NCBI GenBank assembly: GCA_964017195.1
Contig: OZ024896.1
Span: 5,657,487 to 5,721,486 of the forward strand
Length of the DNA stretch: 64,000 nucleotides
Direction: 5' to 3'
DNA from: Siderastrea radians
Lineage: Eukaryota; Cnidaria; Anthozoa; Scleractinia; Rhizangiidae
How positions within the stretch are numbered: position 1 is the first letter of the stretch; each line of letters begins with the position of its first letter. Below the pieces are notes generated by a model. It saw nothing but the letters and a program-made list of their open reading frames with translations. It did not search any database and had not been told where the DNA came from. The position numbers and the translations under genes were made by a program. Below, one piece after another: positions 34,433 through 46,356 of this stretch.

Positions 34433-35737
34433 ATGTTTGCATTTGGAGAAACGGTAGAGAGACTACCTAAAGATGTCGCTGTTGACAGAGCGAGGATAAA
34501 GAAAGGGAAAGTGTTTGGGAGAAAACGATCACTTGATCTTACTCAAGCAGTGGACAGTTTGATGCTACCGGACATAACAACTACACAGCTAACACAAAAC
34601 TGCGAAACGACTGGTGTAAGTCGGAAGGAAGCACGAGAAGGAATGAATGGAAAAGAGAGAAAACCTGTGCATCAGATAGCCAAACGTGGCCGTCTAAGAG
34701 ATAGTACATTTATGATAGAGGATAATGTGGGAAGCCGTGTAGAGGAATTGGAAGGCTTGCTTGTCTCCAAGCTGAATTTTCAAAGCGAAAGCACTGAGCT
34801 TTCGCAGGAAAACTTCTCGTTTGGTTGTGTAAAGAAACAAAGAAAGCATCACAGCCGGCTTTCTAAAACAGATAGCGGGTTTTATGAAGACTCGGGCGAT
34901 GATTTATTGACGCGTTCGGTTCCTGGTTCACCGAACGACGCCGACAAAGCTTCGAATGTTTTGAACGGCTCGGTGGGACCGGTGACGACGCCTGCTGAAA
35001 AAACGCGGAAATTAACGCTGGACTTCAAAACGATTTTAAACCAGAATAAAGCTGTGGTGAGAAACACGGAGAAGTTAACTGCGCGCGCTAATATGCGGTG
35101 CGTGCAATCAACTCCGTCCCTCCACGCTGACTTGGTCGCGTTTAAAAGTTTATCAACTCATTACAAAGGTGGTGCAATTTCAAACTGCACTTTACAAACA
35201 AACGAACACTGTGTCAAACTTAGAGAGGTTGTATTGAAAACCAGAACAAATGCTTACGACGACGGACTCAAACAGTCAGACACGACTCTCGCCGTTCTCA
35301 AAACACGACGGCGTCTTTTAGGGAGGCGGAACTCGACTTGCCCAACGTTCCCTTTTACGCAGCGAAGAAATAAAGAGCGCGTTGTCGATTTTAGCAGAGC
35401 TTCTTGTGGCGATAAACACCGTATACAGTTTGCAAATGAGGAAAGACTTGACAACAGGCCATGCGTAAGTTGCCCTGTTGATCTGAGCGCGTCTAAGAAT
35501 GAAGTTAGGAATACATCAGGTAATGAGAACCCCATTACGGACTTGAATTGTGCGGCATCGACGTCTAATTTGACGGGAAAAGCTTTGCTCGAAGCCACAG
35601 GATCACAAGAAACTGCTGATGTTAATGCGAAATGTCAAGAATGGCTGAGCAGGTGGATTGCTTTCACCGATCATGCCCCTCAGCTAGTCATGGACAGCTC
35701 AACAGTTCCTTTGGAAAATTTCAAAGAAAGCAGTTAG
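34433..35737 (+). CDS. Unrecognised Ser/Thr/Arg/Lys-rich single-exon protein
   Basis: Starting at the first ATG (34433, context AACATGT) the frame codes for 434 residues. The frame is open further upstream to 34304 but has no earlier ATG, so a spliced upstream coding exon is possible. The protein is hydrophilic with no signal peptide, membrane segment or recognised fold. Notable are a basic stretch KKGKVFGRKR near the N-terminus, an acidic/phosphorylatable patch TDSGFYEDSGDD, a following SVPGSP, and a basic TRRRLLGRRNST block. DSG(X)4S resembles a beta-TrCP phosphodegron, which is inference only. The C-terminus contains EWLSRWIAFTDHAPQLV. A poly(A) signal at 35854-35859 supports a real transcript. 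I do not know the family. Confidence 0.65.
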   Translation: MFAFGETVERLPKDVAVDRARIKKGKVFGRKRSLDLTQAVDSLMLPDITTTQLTQNCETTGVSRKEAREGMNGKERKPVHQIAKRGRLRDSTFMIEDNVGSRVEELEGLLVSKLNFQSESTELSQENFSFGCVKKQRKHHSRLSKTDSGFYEDSGDDLLTRSVPGSPNDADKASNVLNGSVGPVTTPAEKTRKLTLDFKTILNQNKAVVRNTEKLTARANMRCVQSTPSLHADLVAFKSLSTHYKGGAISNCTLQTNEHCVKLREVVLKTRTNAYDDGLKQSDTTLAVLKTRRRLLGRRNSTCPTFPFTQRRNKERVVDFSRASCGDKHRIQFANEERLDNRPCVSCPVDLSASKNEVRNTSGNENPITDLNCAASTSNLTGKALLEATGSQETADVNAKCQEWLSRWIAFTDHAPQLVMDSSTVPLENFKESS

Positions 35738-37215
35738 GATTTATTTCATTCTGTAACAAAATACCCGTAGTCCAAGTCTGAAGGCAATAAGAAACCAGGC
35801 CCCGTAGTTCAAAGTAGGATTAAGCTAACACAATTCTGGCTTCAAATATTGCTAATAAAAGAGGATTCCTACAACTTATTTCTGACGCGCGATTTCACTT
35901 TGACTAGTTTCTCACTTAAACTAAACTTTGCTAGTTAAAAACGCTATTGAACAAGAGAAACGAGGACCTTGTTTGACGTGCAGTTCTACATCAGCATTAA
36001 TCGCCTCTCAAAGAACGGATTCCTGGTCAATGCTTCAGTTGGCTTTTAATGGAGCGTTTTGTTTTGTTTTGTTTTGTTTTTGTTTTTTGTTTTTTAAATT
36101 TGTTTTTATCGCGATAGCGAGTTTTTCTTTTTTTTTTTGTAAATCTAAAAGTTACCGGCTTTTTCATCCTCTTTTTATCACCATCACAGATTTAATATTG
36201 CAAGTGTTTTTGGTTGTTATATTGGTTGTATTCTTCACTAAGAGCAGCCAAATGCTTTCTAATGAGGGATTCATGTGTTTAATTGAAAAACTCTAGAATC
36301 ATGATGCCAATAAATTAATTAATTTATGAAATCTTCTTGCGTAAGGCTTATTTTTCTCAGTATCATTGCATACTTTTTACTTACCTCATAATCGCTGCCT
36401 TGTTTTGTGCGAGAGGGAGCCAGTCCGCTTAAGATGGCTCAGTGAAGATTTTTCTCTAGTCTAAATATCTGCGAAATCAGGTTACTTTTATGAATAATAC
36501 TTTTGCAAGACAAGCGAGTAGCATTTCATTTGTAACTTCGAGAGAGTTACAAGTCAGGCAAGAAATATGACCATAAGATGCCAGTCATACAAGCCAATTT
36601 AAAAATATCTTAGACTCCAACAAAAATTTCAATCGTTTCGCATGCTGGTTATCGATCCGTGAGATAGATCTAGACTAACTGATTCGCTATCTGTGCAAAC
36701 AGTTAACTCGTCCAAACGCATTGCGGACCTGAACCACCTCGTTCATAGTACTTTTTTCTTTGCAGAATTTGAATACCTGGGGCTGGATTCACGAAGCCCT
36801 CGTAAGGTAAGATGTGTCCTATGTATTGTTAGAAAACAAAAGCCTTTTGTTTAGAGACAATATTTAGGATTCATCTTGACTTCCTGTCCCTGAACTCCTT
36901 TCATTTTCACGTAGATTTCCTTTTATCAACTTCCTCAAAGGTTCACGCAAATTAAACACGCGAAATTTGGTCCTCTTAATTTTCCGGCCTTGATTACCCA
37001 GGGCACGAACATTTAAGTCATGATAAATTTTTTATTAGAGGCTTTGTTCTATTCTCTGTTTTTGCAAATGTCTCAATTGGAGACCCCCCAAAATTTTACC
37101 TACGAGATTTAACCAACCAACTTAACAGGATTTAGGAGACTAAGGCAAAGACTACACCCGCGAAAATCAAAGGCAGTTTGACAAGACTGGTCTCGAACGA
37201 AAAGTAAAACTAGAA
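35738..37215. other. 3' UTR and intergenic DNA
   Basis: AATAAA at 35854-35859 probably ends the preceding transcript. The rest holds a T-rich low-complexity run (36058-36140) and no recognisable gene. Confidence 0.4.
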
Positions 37216-38300
37216 TACGTAAAAATTCCGATAATAAGCCCCGCGATTTCGGTGGGCTTATTCTCGTGGTGGGGGGGGGGGGATTTTTGGAGGGAGTTTT
37301 GCGCTTCAAAAGTGGTTCGGCTTATCTTTAGAAGGGAATTTGCGTCTGAAAATGAGGGAGTTTGCGTTTGGAAATGCTGCGCCAGAAGGAATGTGGGTAC
37401 AGGCTGGAGAAATTGAACTTCCTTTTGCAAATCATCTCTATGCTCCCAAGAAATACAAGCAAAGTGTAAGGAATGCAATACGACAAGTAACAATGACCGT
37501 ATTATCGAACTTTGAAATTATCTCGTTTAATACTTGTTCGTTTTTGTCGGGTCACCCTGTTGTGATAAATAATTCCGTAATTGTTCTACGTACAGAAGTA
37601 CAGATTGCTATCAGCTCGTATGTAGAATTATATGCACCTGATTGACAAAACGTTGTCGGGTGCAAAGTAAACCATGAACGACGCGACACCATGGAATTCT
37701 GGGAAGATAGCACTGACAATCTTGTTACTCAGTTCCATATACTGATATCCAAGATATTTTCATTGCTAAGACGGTTTTGAACTAGATTTGGGTATCCTGT
37801 ATTAATATTCTCTCAACGGTACCTGAGAAAAGAAACAAGTTTTCCCGTTTTCCAGAAAATCATGTAGTCGTATCATTCATAGTACATGCTGTTTACACGA
37901 CGTTTTTTTTCAATTAGGTGCTTATTGGAGACACACTATATTAATAATAATTACAAATTGTTAAAAAATGCACTAATGTCTAAACAATATAAACAATAAT
38001 TTTCTATATAATTCAAGTAAACGTAATGAAAATATAAATAAGTTTATAAGCTTATAAATATATTAAGTTTACGTCCCAAGAGCGATTACGTAATAAGTAG
38101 TCATACAAACTACTGTATACACCCTGTCTTTACAGGGTGCTAGATCACTTTGACACAGAAATAAAGTTATAATGATTTTATTATTATTATTATAATTATT
38201 ATTATTATTATTATTATTATTCCGATGGACTTTTTTGTGAATGAGATTTGGGGAGGGCTTATTTTCGGGGGGGGGGGGGTATTATTGGAATTTTACGGTA
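37216..38300. mobile_element. ~1.1-kb non-coding DNA transposon candidate
   Basis: The left end TACGTAAAAATTCCGATAAT, followed by AAGCCCC, matches the complement of the right end GGAATTTTACGGTA preceded by TATTATT and a G-run. Internal GGGCTTATT(C/T)TCG blocks next to G-runs occur at both ends. TA flanks each end if the terminal TA is read as the duplication. No transposase is visible. The interior includes an AT-rich segment and a (TTA)n tract at 38175-38220. Confidence 0.5.
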
Positions 38301-39078
38301 TGTTCGGTTTGTTCGGTTTCTGGAGAAATGTCGAGAGGAAGAGAAAGACCAGACAAGGTTCCCGTGGTTTCGGTTTTAGATCTAAAGTAAAACAAATAGA
38401 ATGCGTCGGAAGCTTGAGAATTCTGTAAAGAAACTATTGATTGATTAGCGCAGGAAGTATTACACACTGCCAATTCTGCTGTAGAACGGCCTTCGTTTTG
38501 ATCAGGGCTGGAGGTATCCTCAGTGAAATGTTAGTATGGAAGCTGGATGAAAACGGAGACATTTGAAATGCTGATGCTGTTTCTTATCGTTTTTTAGTCC
38601 GGGAGCTAGGGGCTAAAAAAATGCCGCTTCGCTCATCCCAGAGTACCGAAAAGGTTTGGCGACGGATTTAGATAGATTGAACCCTCCTCTTTTTCGCTAG
38701 GTGGTTTGTGGGCAAAAATGAAATTTAAGCAGAGACTTTTGTAAATGGATTACTGTAGACGGGGCCTGATATTAACGCTCTTTTTTTACAGCCACCTTCA
38801 GCGCCAGCAATCTTCCCAAAAGGTGAAAGGGAAATCAATGCGCCACACTTTTTATATTTTGTGCACCGCATTCAACAGTGTTCATTTCCTGACATATTTC
38901 TGGGTTTGTGTTTTTGCACCATTAGTTTTACCATTTTTATAAGGTTTTACCATTATTCGATTCATTCATATCTCCCATTTCCCGGATTTTTCCTATCTTC
39001 TATTTCTCCATTCCACCAACCACCATTCTGCAGTCCAGCTGATCCTCCTCTTACCATTCGAAAATTTTCCCAGTAAGC
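38301..39078. other. Region upstream of WDR36
   Basis: No coding exon is evident. The last few hundred bases should contain the WDR36 promoter and 5' UTR, but no motif stands out. Confidence 0.4.
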
Positions 39079-42000
39079 ATGAAGAAGCAGTTGGCTAGCG
39101 GTCCTCCACACGTGGCTAAATTCAACATGGCGGCTGGAAGTCAGTTGTTTAGTCCATATCGAGCTCTTGGATTTGTGGCAAATCACGTTCCTTTAACCAT
39201 ACAAACCCAAGGAACGGAAAATCTTGTGACTACTGCTGTTGGATCAGCATTTCATGTGTATAATGTAAGAGAACTCTGCGCTTAAATGTTTGACTTCGAG
39301 AGGGCTTTTGGCTTTATGCAAAACAAAGTGCGTTCACTTGATGTTATCTGATTTCTGCTTAACTGTTATTACTTTGCAGTGTGCAAAACTAAACCTTCTT
39401 TTTGTTGGTAAGTTTTTGTATGTTCTTTAATGTATTTGGATTGATTTTGTGTTTACAGCACATCCTGGGATAAATCCAAATTTTCAGTTCATTTTAAGCT
39501 TATAACCTAGAACCTTTTTCTTCATGATCAACATCTTCTTTAATCTACAGGTTTGCTGGAATCTGGTGAAATATCTTGTTTATTATCGCATGGAGACTTG
39601 GTGATCACAGCTTCTGGGAATCAAATAATCTCTTGGAAAAGAGGAAAACAGGTTTGTTTTTATGCCTGTGCATTTACTCAGCATGCTTCATGGATTCATG
39701 CTAGGCCTAGACACAAATATCCCAAAAAATGCTCTAATCGATCGGGAAATACCCAGTTTTTTCCCTGAAAATCCCTCCAAAAATCTCTAAATATCCCAAA
39801 AATTTCCTTAAAATCCCTAAATATCCCAAAATTTTCTTGTCTTTCTTGAGTGTGACACTGGGCTCTACGTCATCTTCAATAGAAATTGAACTCACTGAAG
39901 CTTCACTTGGCTCCTCCGCCATGTTTGGAATAATGGGATGCATTAGAAATAGGAAACACCGCTGCACAATTGGATTGCAGTCTAGCAGTCACCAATTAGT
40001 AAACAATGGGACAAACGTATCATTTCATAGGAATTTTAAATAAAGCGGCAAAGAAAATAGAACAATTTTTCTTCAAAATCATCTAAAAATCCCCCACAAA
40101 TCCCATTTTTTTCTAAAAATCCCCAAAATTTCTGAAAAATCTCCTGATGCTCTAAAAATCCTAAAAAAATCTGGCTTTTTGTGTCTAGGCCTAATTCATG
40201 CTTCCAGATTGCTGGAGGCTGGGGGTAAAATGCAGATTTCACTCTGCGGACTACTTATAAAATAACATGGAGACTAGAATTTGTAGGCCAGCCCTAGTAA
40301 AACACTATGCCTGATCCAGACATCACAATCATCTACGGTGAATTATGTTTAATCAAGTCCATGGGTAAGAAATGTCACCAAGTTAACGCTCGGATGTACA
40401 AGCAAAGTCACACCCCCACCGTGGTACAAGGGGGGTTGATGGACCCCCCCCTTGGGTTTTGAAAAGATTTCACCATTAGTAGAAGCCTGTGGTGTGCTGT
40501 ACAAGATGAGGTACATATTTTGGGTTGCCGCGCTGCTGGGGACCTGTGACGACATTCAAAATGGTCACCACATTGGGTGCCATCTTGGATTGTACCGAAA
40601 ATTAGAAATTGTCGAAAAACATGTAGAATATGACATGTAGAATATGACATAGTTAAACATTTTGCTGCTATTTGTTGACATTTTGTGCATTTTCCACCTA
40701 AAAAGGGTAAAAAAAACATGAAAAAATGACTTGACCACTTGCTACTTATGATGTCATATCTCATAACCATAGCAACCGATTCTCACCAACCTTGTGTCAA
40801 AATGTGTCTTAGGGATATACACACAGCTACTGAAAACGGCAGGTCTAGATGATAATTCATCTCGGAAAAATTCCAGGAAAACCTTATGGGGGCATTCACC
40901 CCCCCCCCCCCCCTTCTGTACGCTGAGGGTTAAGCAGGCTGCATTAATTTTTAAATGAAGTAAGAAATACATTCATTTGATCATTTGGTGGGATTCTAGC
41001 CCAGTTAAAAGGAACAGTTCATCAGAGCTTTCGGAACTCATTTGAATCCCTCTGTCAATAATGTGATTACTGATATGAAGCCTTTGGTGATGAGGCTGCA
41101 AGATTGCTCAGTAGATCCCCTTGAAAATGGAGTAACCTTGCAGCCTCTCCACCAAAACAAGGCTTCAAATCAGTGATCACAAAGGGATTCGGATGAGTTC
41201 CGAAAGCTCTGACAAAATTGTCCTGACTTGGTGTTCGAGAATAATTTTTTTCTATGGTGACAATTTAATTCCCAACAAAGGAATCTTTATGCTCTTATGT
41301 TATTGGTGTTTTAGGTTGCAGTGTTTGAGGGACACAATAGTGACGTTCACTTTATTTTTTCATTTGGCTCTCATTTGATTTCTGTGGATGAAAATAGCAC
41401 CGTTAGGATATGGATTGTTCAAACAACAGGTACATATTTTGTCCTTATGCCATTTGTTTGAGTTTTCTAACCTAGTTCAAGTTCAAGATAACAGATAACA
41501 TCTAGGGAAAGTCACAAATGGGCTAAGTAGTGGCCCGCACAGCAGCGGAATGGAGTAACTGGGAATATTGCTTTTCTCCCCATCCCCTTGGAAGATTCTT
41601 GTTAAGGGAATCAATGTAAGTTACTGCTGCAGTAACCTATATAAATCCATATCTATAAATTTGCCAGAATTGTTTGTATCGTGATTAATGATAATTATTT
41701 AAATTTTATTTGTCATTATCTTTATAGAATTATATCTGGATATAGAGTTTAATGCAAAAAACTTTTACGTGACATGTTTGATGCATCCAAGCACTTATCT
41801 GAACAAGATCTTACTGTGTAGCCGGCAAGGACAGATGCAACTGTGGAACATCAAAGCAAAGTAGGTCTTTACCATTTTCAGTTGTCCCTTGGATACCAGG
41901 TGTTGCATAGTGCATAGAGTTTCATGTTTTGCTAACTGATTGGAATTCACAGTGGTTAGCCCCCGACCTGGAGAACTAAGAAGCTAAGTACTGTTTGTCT

Positions 42001-45000
42001 GATCTCCACCCCCCCCTGACTAATCCACTATGGTTAAAAAAATATATATAACCCCCACTGATATTAAGTACCAGGGCAAGGCCATTGAAAAGTCAGGCAA
42101 AGCCCTGTAAATGAATTCTTAATGCTATATAGACTCAGTCTATTCTATTATTGTCAGCACCCTTGCATTGGTAAGAAATCGTTTAATTATAAACTGGAAA
42201 CAATTTCTCCTCAGGAAAGATTACGAACTGTGAGTTCACAAAATACTGTTAAATTTATATTAAGTTATTTTTGACTAAAATCAATGTGCAATGCTTCAAT
42301 AAAAAATTATTTATTGTTTGACCTATATACTTATTGATCAGTTTCATTTCCATTCTTTAAGCAAATTGATTTACACCTTTTCTGGATGGTCAGAGCCCAT
42401 AACAGCTGTTGAACAAGTAAGTAGTTTTACATTTTTACAAGATTCAGGCAACTGAAGTGAATAAGGCTATCCTGTCTTACAGTCATGATATAAAAATTTT
42501 TTATCAAATATAGGGAAATGAAATAATTATGTCGATACTTATTCCCCAGGCTCCTGCAGTTGACGTAGTTGGTGTGGGGCTACAGAGTGGAAAAATTATC
42601 CTTCACAACCTCAAATTTGATGAATCTGTCATGAGTTTTCAGCAGGACTGGGGCCCAGTTACTGCCCTTACTTTCCGGACAGGTAGTGTATTTGTTGTGG
42701 TTACGTGTGAAATCTGGTTTTGGTTCAGTTTTTATTTTCTTTTTTCTTAATATTCTTTTTATCGTAAATCATCATATGAAAGACTACAGAAATTAAAGAT
42801 TGAATCACAATTACACAACTTTGCATGATATTTTGGACTTGAAAAAGGGCAAAAAGGCACAAGTTATCAAGTTAAAATTGGGCCTGGATTTAAGGGTACA
42901 GAAAGTGGAAACATTGGACACCTCTATTGCACTTTCTCTTTCTCTGTATAATACAGTCAGTAACAAAATTTATCTTATGTGAAACATTTCTTGTTTTTTT
43001 ATTTGTTTGTTTGTTTGTTTTTTGTAGATGGTAACCCTATCATGGCTTCAGCCAGCACAGAAGGTCACATTGCATTCTGGGACTTGGAGAAACGTCAACT
43101 TGGTACTGTGTTGCGTGATGCTCATAAGGGCGTGGCCTGTGGTATGAAATTCCTCCCTTCACAACCCCTGCTGGTCACTAATGGCCCTGATAATTCCTTA
43201 AAGGTGTGTCTGATGTTGCTACCTGAGATATTGAATCTAACAAGTTTAGATTTCTCTCAATGTTGATTTTAAGAATTACTTTTTTTTCTTATGAATAGCA
43301 CATTCTGCTATTTGCAGGGTTCAAGTTTTGCTTGAAATTTTGAAAACAAAGTAAAGAAAGTTGTTGTTTTTGAACTTTCTGAAAATAAATTTTAATTTGT
43401 AACAACTTTAATATTTATATTATTTTATTATACAGACAAGAGTGTTTTAGTGGAAAATAGACCACTCGTAAAGTTCATACGAAACAACATCCGGGACTCG
43501 AGTGGCGTATTTTCCACATCCTCACTAATGAGGATATTGATGACATCACTTCCCACTTTTACACTGTTCTTTGTGCAAAAATACTCCTGTCCATATAATA
43601 AAAAGAAAATTACACGTCGGTGGCTTGAAGATATGAATTTTATTTTCTCATGGTAAAAAACAATATTTTACTACTCAAAAATAAAATTCATATCTTTGCG
43701 CCGTCGTGTCATATCGTCTATATAATGTTATTATCTGGCCAACTTTCTGGTTTAGTTTAAAAATTATTTTTTTGAGTAAAATTTGAAGCGTGACAGAGTA
43801 GTCTGTGTTCTTTTCAGGTTTGGATATTTGACCAGCCAGATGGGAGTGGTCGACTTTTGAGATCACGTTCAAGCCATAGTGCTCCTCCTACTAAAATTCG
43901 TTTCTATGGGAGCCAGGGAAAAGACATACTGAGTGCAGGTATTTTCCATTATCATTTTACGTGAAAGTGAGGCTTGTTTTTTAAATGAAATGTGATATGA
44001 GGTCTGTGGATGGTCAATTTTTGTAAGAGAAATTTAAACGGTTGCTGCAATGATTTTAGAGAAACTTGAAAAAAGCTCTGGATTCAATGGGACCCAAATC
44101 TAACATAATCCAAGTCTCTCTTCAGTCTTGGAACTTTTATTGTGAAGTGCCTTAGAGCTTTTGGATAAGGTGCTATAAAAATGTTTATTATTATTAATAT
44201 TAATTATTATTAATATTATGATTATTATTATTATTTGTGAACACTCCCCCAGCACAGACACCATTATCACATTCACTCCTAAGACTTCAAAATTGATAGA
44301 GTCTGTCACCTTCATATTACTGACACTAAGCTGTGTCCCTTTGTTGCCCATATGAAAGATGTTCAAATGTATAATATTTTTATGATCTTGTGACAGGAGC
44401 TGAATTTGTTTTAGGCCCTCTCTGCATCTGCTGAATTCGTGAAAAAGACTGTGTGGACCTCTTTCATTCTTTAGTAAAACACGAGTTATAATAATATTTA
44501 TTGCAAGCATGCAGTTCTAGTCTAGTCAATATTAAATGTGTGTTGTGTTTAAGGACTCGACAGAAGCTTGAGGTTCATTTCCACAGTGCGAGATGCACGC
44601 AGCTGTGAGCTATCTCAAGGTGAGATCTCCTTTACCCCATGCTTGACTTGTGATTTTTATTTATCTAGTATTAGTACATTTATTTACTCAAGTCTTTGTA
44701 AAACAAATTTTTAACAGGTTCACTGACAAAGAAATCCAAGAATCGTGGAGTTCAGTTGGAGGATTTAAAGTTGCCACCAGTTATTGACTTCGCTTCTGGT
44801 ATGTACAGGGTGTGAAAATTGAATAAATAACAATAAAAATATTAATTATTAATTATTTCAGTGTGCCATTTGGGCAAGCTGCACTAAATTGAGTTGTCCT
44901 TGTGTGATGGACACTTTTTGCTTCATCAAGTACATGAAGTTTTTCATGTTGTGCAGAGTTGTCATTCAAGTAGTATAGGCAGTGACCGGCAGGTTTCTTT

Positions 45001-46323
45001 TACAAGTCCTCACATTCTACAGGTCACCCGTACAGGTCACTGTGTTACCGATAAATAAACAAGCTAAACAGTGTCCCGTAGCCCTAAATCAGGCTAAAAC
45101 ATCACCTAGTATGTCAGGGGACACTGTGACAGGTCACTGTGTTACTGATAAATAAACAAGCTAAACAGTGTCTCCTAGCACTAAATCAGGCTAAAACATC
45201 ACCTAGTATGCCAGGGGACACTGTCCAATGTGTTTATGTGTCAGCAACACAGTGAGCTGTACTTGTGACCTCTGGAATGTAACCTGTAAAATATACATCT
45301 CTGGCAGTGACCGCTTACTATGACCTGTAACTACTGCAAAGATTACTGACAACTCAAAGGTTGAACATGAATGACTAAAAGATAACTCTGAAATGTCAAT
45401 AATGTTTGAATCTGATTGCCTGTTAATTGCCTGCTTTAAAATTCTTAATTTAAAAGAATGTAATGAAGTGGTGGTTGAGGTGACATTGGAATGTATCAAA
45501 TTTTATGTTACAGTACCATGTGGCACACGCCATGACAATCCAAACCAACTCACACAGATTTACCCATTCGTGAATATGGTGCTCTGCTCACAAGTGCCTT
45601 TCAGACCCCGATGGATCTCCACTTAAAACTCACACTTGTCACATTGATTGTTTTCACAGAGGATGTCCGACAGAGTGCATGGGACAACATAGTCACTTGT
45701 CACCAGGGAGCCACTGAGGCCAGAACTTGGAGTTTCCAAAGGAAGTGCATTGGTAAACATCAGCTGAAATCACAAGCTGACGACAAACCTGGACCTGTGA
45801 TGGTGGGCATGCATATTCACTCTACTTACTGAATATTAAGTAATTTAGTTTGCTTTTCGGTCGCTTTTGTTCAAGGATATGATAAGAAAGTGCCAAATTT
45901 ACAGTTGTAATGAAGCTGTTGTCTGATAGTAAAGTTTGACTCTGTTGTAGTCCTATAGAACTCTAGTGTCACTTTAGTTGTCTGTGCCTTGAATGGTACA
46001 TATGCTACCTACAGAGAGTAAGAATTTTTCTAACCCCTTCGCGACGCCAAGGGTAAATTATTGCTTCCAAAACCAAGAACTGACTACCTGAAGTGTAGCT
46101 TTTAGTTACAGTGGCACTCTTCTATGGTACAATCTTCCTGAGGAAGTATGTACAGCAAATTCCTTAAGCTCTCTTTAAGAGAAGTATTCACAGATGGTGT
46201 TCTGAACAATACTCCCACCTGGCAAATATGTAAACCAGTTGTATAGAATTTTTATGTATTATCTATGTAAGTCTGATATTTTCAACCATGTATAAATGAA
46301 GTTATTGTTCGTCCGTCCATCCG

Positions 46324-46356
<33 letters not shown>

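Noticed and set aside
40408..40770. 120-codon minus-strand frame
   Set aside because: Lies in a repeat-like block in the WDR36 intron; no domain, no splice logic.
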